64,000 nt of DNA from Guillardia theta CCMP2712 (Eukaryota; Cryptophyceae; Pyrenomonadales; Geminigeraceae): the NCBI RefSeq assembly GCF_000315625.1, contig NW_005434565.1:1-64000 (forward strand). The letters run 5' to 3'. The translations under genes were made by a program, and so were the position numbers. The notes below the pieces were generated by a model. The model was given only the letters and a program-made list of their open reading frames with translations. It was not told the origin of the DNA and did not search any database. Of the stretch, positions 63,360 to 64,000 are shown one piece after another; position 1 is the stretch's first letter, and each line of letters begins with the position of its first letter.

Positions 63360-63539
63360 TCATGATCTTTGTTATGTAAGTGACTTTAAATTAATGAATG
63401 TGAGTGAGCAAGCAAGAAATGCCTCTTGACACTTGTACAATCACTAACTTTAATCAACAAGATGTTTTCCTTTACCAAACTTTCCTTCGTTGGAAATACT
63501 TGCAGCACACTCGCAGCAGCTGTACTGGTCCGGTGGCAT

Positions 63540-63997
63540 TTAAGCAGAAGGAAACTCTGCATGCAACAAGTCACATCAAGGCCTTGTGCTGCGCATGCTA
63601 ACTCACGTCTCTGGCACTTGGTGAGCATGTCCATGTAGAACTGGCAGGCAGAGATGTCTCCGCCGGAGTTCTTCACGCACTCTTGGAAAGTGCTGTACTC
63701 GTTGGCGCACTGCATGGGACTCGAGCCAGCTGCAATTCCCGTCAGTCCCCTCCTCTTTCCTCGCTCTGCCTCTTCCAATTCACCTGGGGCCGCAGGAGCT
63801 GCAGGAGCTTCCGGGGCAGGAGCGTTGTTGTGCACATGCTCGACCTTGCGAGGACCCATGATGGAGTCGACAGCATGATGAGCAATGGCACTGCCAGTTC
63901 CGAGCGCCATGCCCTGGACGACACCTCCCATAATGCCAGAGAGGAATCCTCCGCCGCCGCCAGGTGCCTGAGCAGGGGGGGCGGCAGGAGGGGCCAT
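63540..63997 (-). CDS. CHCHD2/CHCHD10-like twin-CX9C mitochondrial protein
   Basis: A Pro/Ala/Gly-rich N terminus (MAPPAAPPAQAPGGGGG) and a Gly-rich hydrophobic stretch (FLSGIMGGVVQGMALGTGSA) are followed by a C-terminal CHCH domain. It has two CX9C pairs (CANEYSTFQEC and CQFYMDMLTKC), which would form the disulphide-linked helical hairpin imported to the mitochondrial intermembrane space by the MIA pathway. Two introns of about 50 nt: GTGAATTG...ATTGCAG before GSSPMQC, and GTGAGT...CATGCAG before a short last exon ending QFPSA, stop at 63540-63542. The start ATG lies three bases from the window edge and the frame stays open, so the N terminus may continue outside. Family members act in respiratory-chain and cristae maintenance. 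Confidence 0.85.
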
Positions 63998-64000
63998 GGC

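Noticed and set aside
1-64000. CRISPR arrays, insertion sequences, rRNA, retroelements
   Set aside because: None seen; all short repeats are telomeric, minisatellite or microsatellite in type.

Overview
The window is one end of a linear eukaryotic nuclear chromosome. It opens with a plant-type (CCCTAAA)n telomere, and every gene I could resolve is protein-coding and intron-bearing. Many introns are only 40 to 60 nt, mostly GT-AG with one GC-AG. There are no bacterial operons, ribosome-binding sites, CRISPR arrays or insertion sequences. The heptameric telomere, tiny introns and a huge TIG/IPT-repeat membrane protein resemble a unicellular alga such as a cryptophyte (Guillardia-like). That assignment is an inference from gene style, not a proof.

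Layout: 1-1092 is a subtelomere in which the telomere array and the sequence just inside it occur twice. 1093-2652 (+) is a 13-exon FYVE-ankyrin gene that an ORF scan does not reveal; its splice model was rebuilt by hand. 2701-3816 (-) is a Golgi-type glycosyltransferase, followed upstream by a 19-copy 21-bp minisatellite. 5405-41886 (-) is the centrepiece: one spliced gene of about 36.5 kb, predicted at roughly 11,000 residues. From N to C it has a signal peptide, a TIG array, a block of an unnamed repeated module, a second long TIG array, a REJ-like region, a GPS-like motif, EGF repeats, Cys-rich repeats and a multi-pass membrane C terminus. I checked nearly all splice junctions by eye for GT-AG ends and frame. 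One apparent one-base deletion interrupts it at 10375-10378, and two or three small exons near 41.0-41.5 kb remain unresolved.

42.4-44.0 kb (+) is a fucosyltransferase-like gene, divergent from the giant gene. 44.3-47.3 kb (-) is a sortilin/VPS10 receptor, 48.4-50.3 kb (+) a glutamate 5-kinase with PUA domain, 50.5-52.1 kb (-) an eIF4B/eIF4H-like RRM protein, 53.6-54.3 kb (-) an unrecognised gene, 54.5-56.7 kb (-) a ubiquitin-specific protease, 57.9-63.4 kb (+) a kinesin-8/KIF19-like motor containing an assembly gap, and 63.5-64.0 kb (-) a twin-CX9C CHCHD2/10-like mitochondrial protein.

Functionally, the first 47 kb is enriched in secretory and cell-surface genes: a giant adhesion-receptor-like glycoprotein flanked by two glycosyltransferases and near a sorting receptor and an endosomal FYVE protein. 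From about 48 kb inward the genes are ordinary housekeeping genes. There, sequence is visibly more GC-rich, with longer pyrimidine-rich introns and simple repeats.
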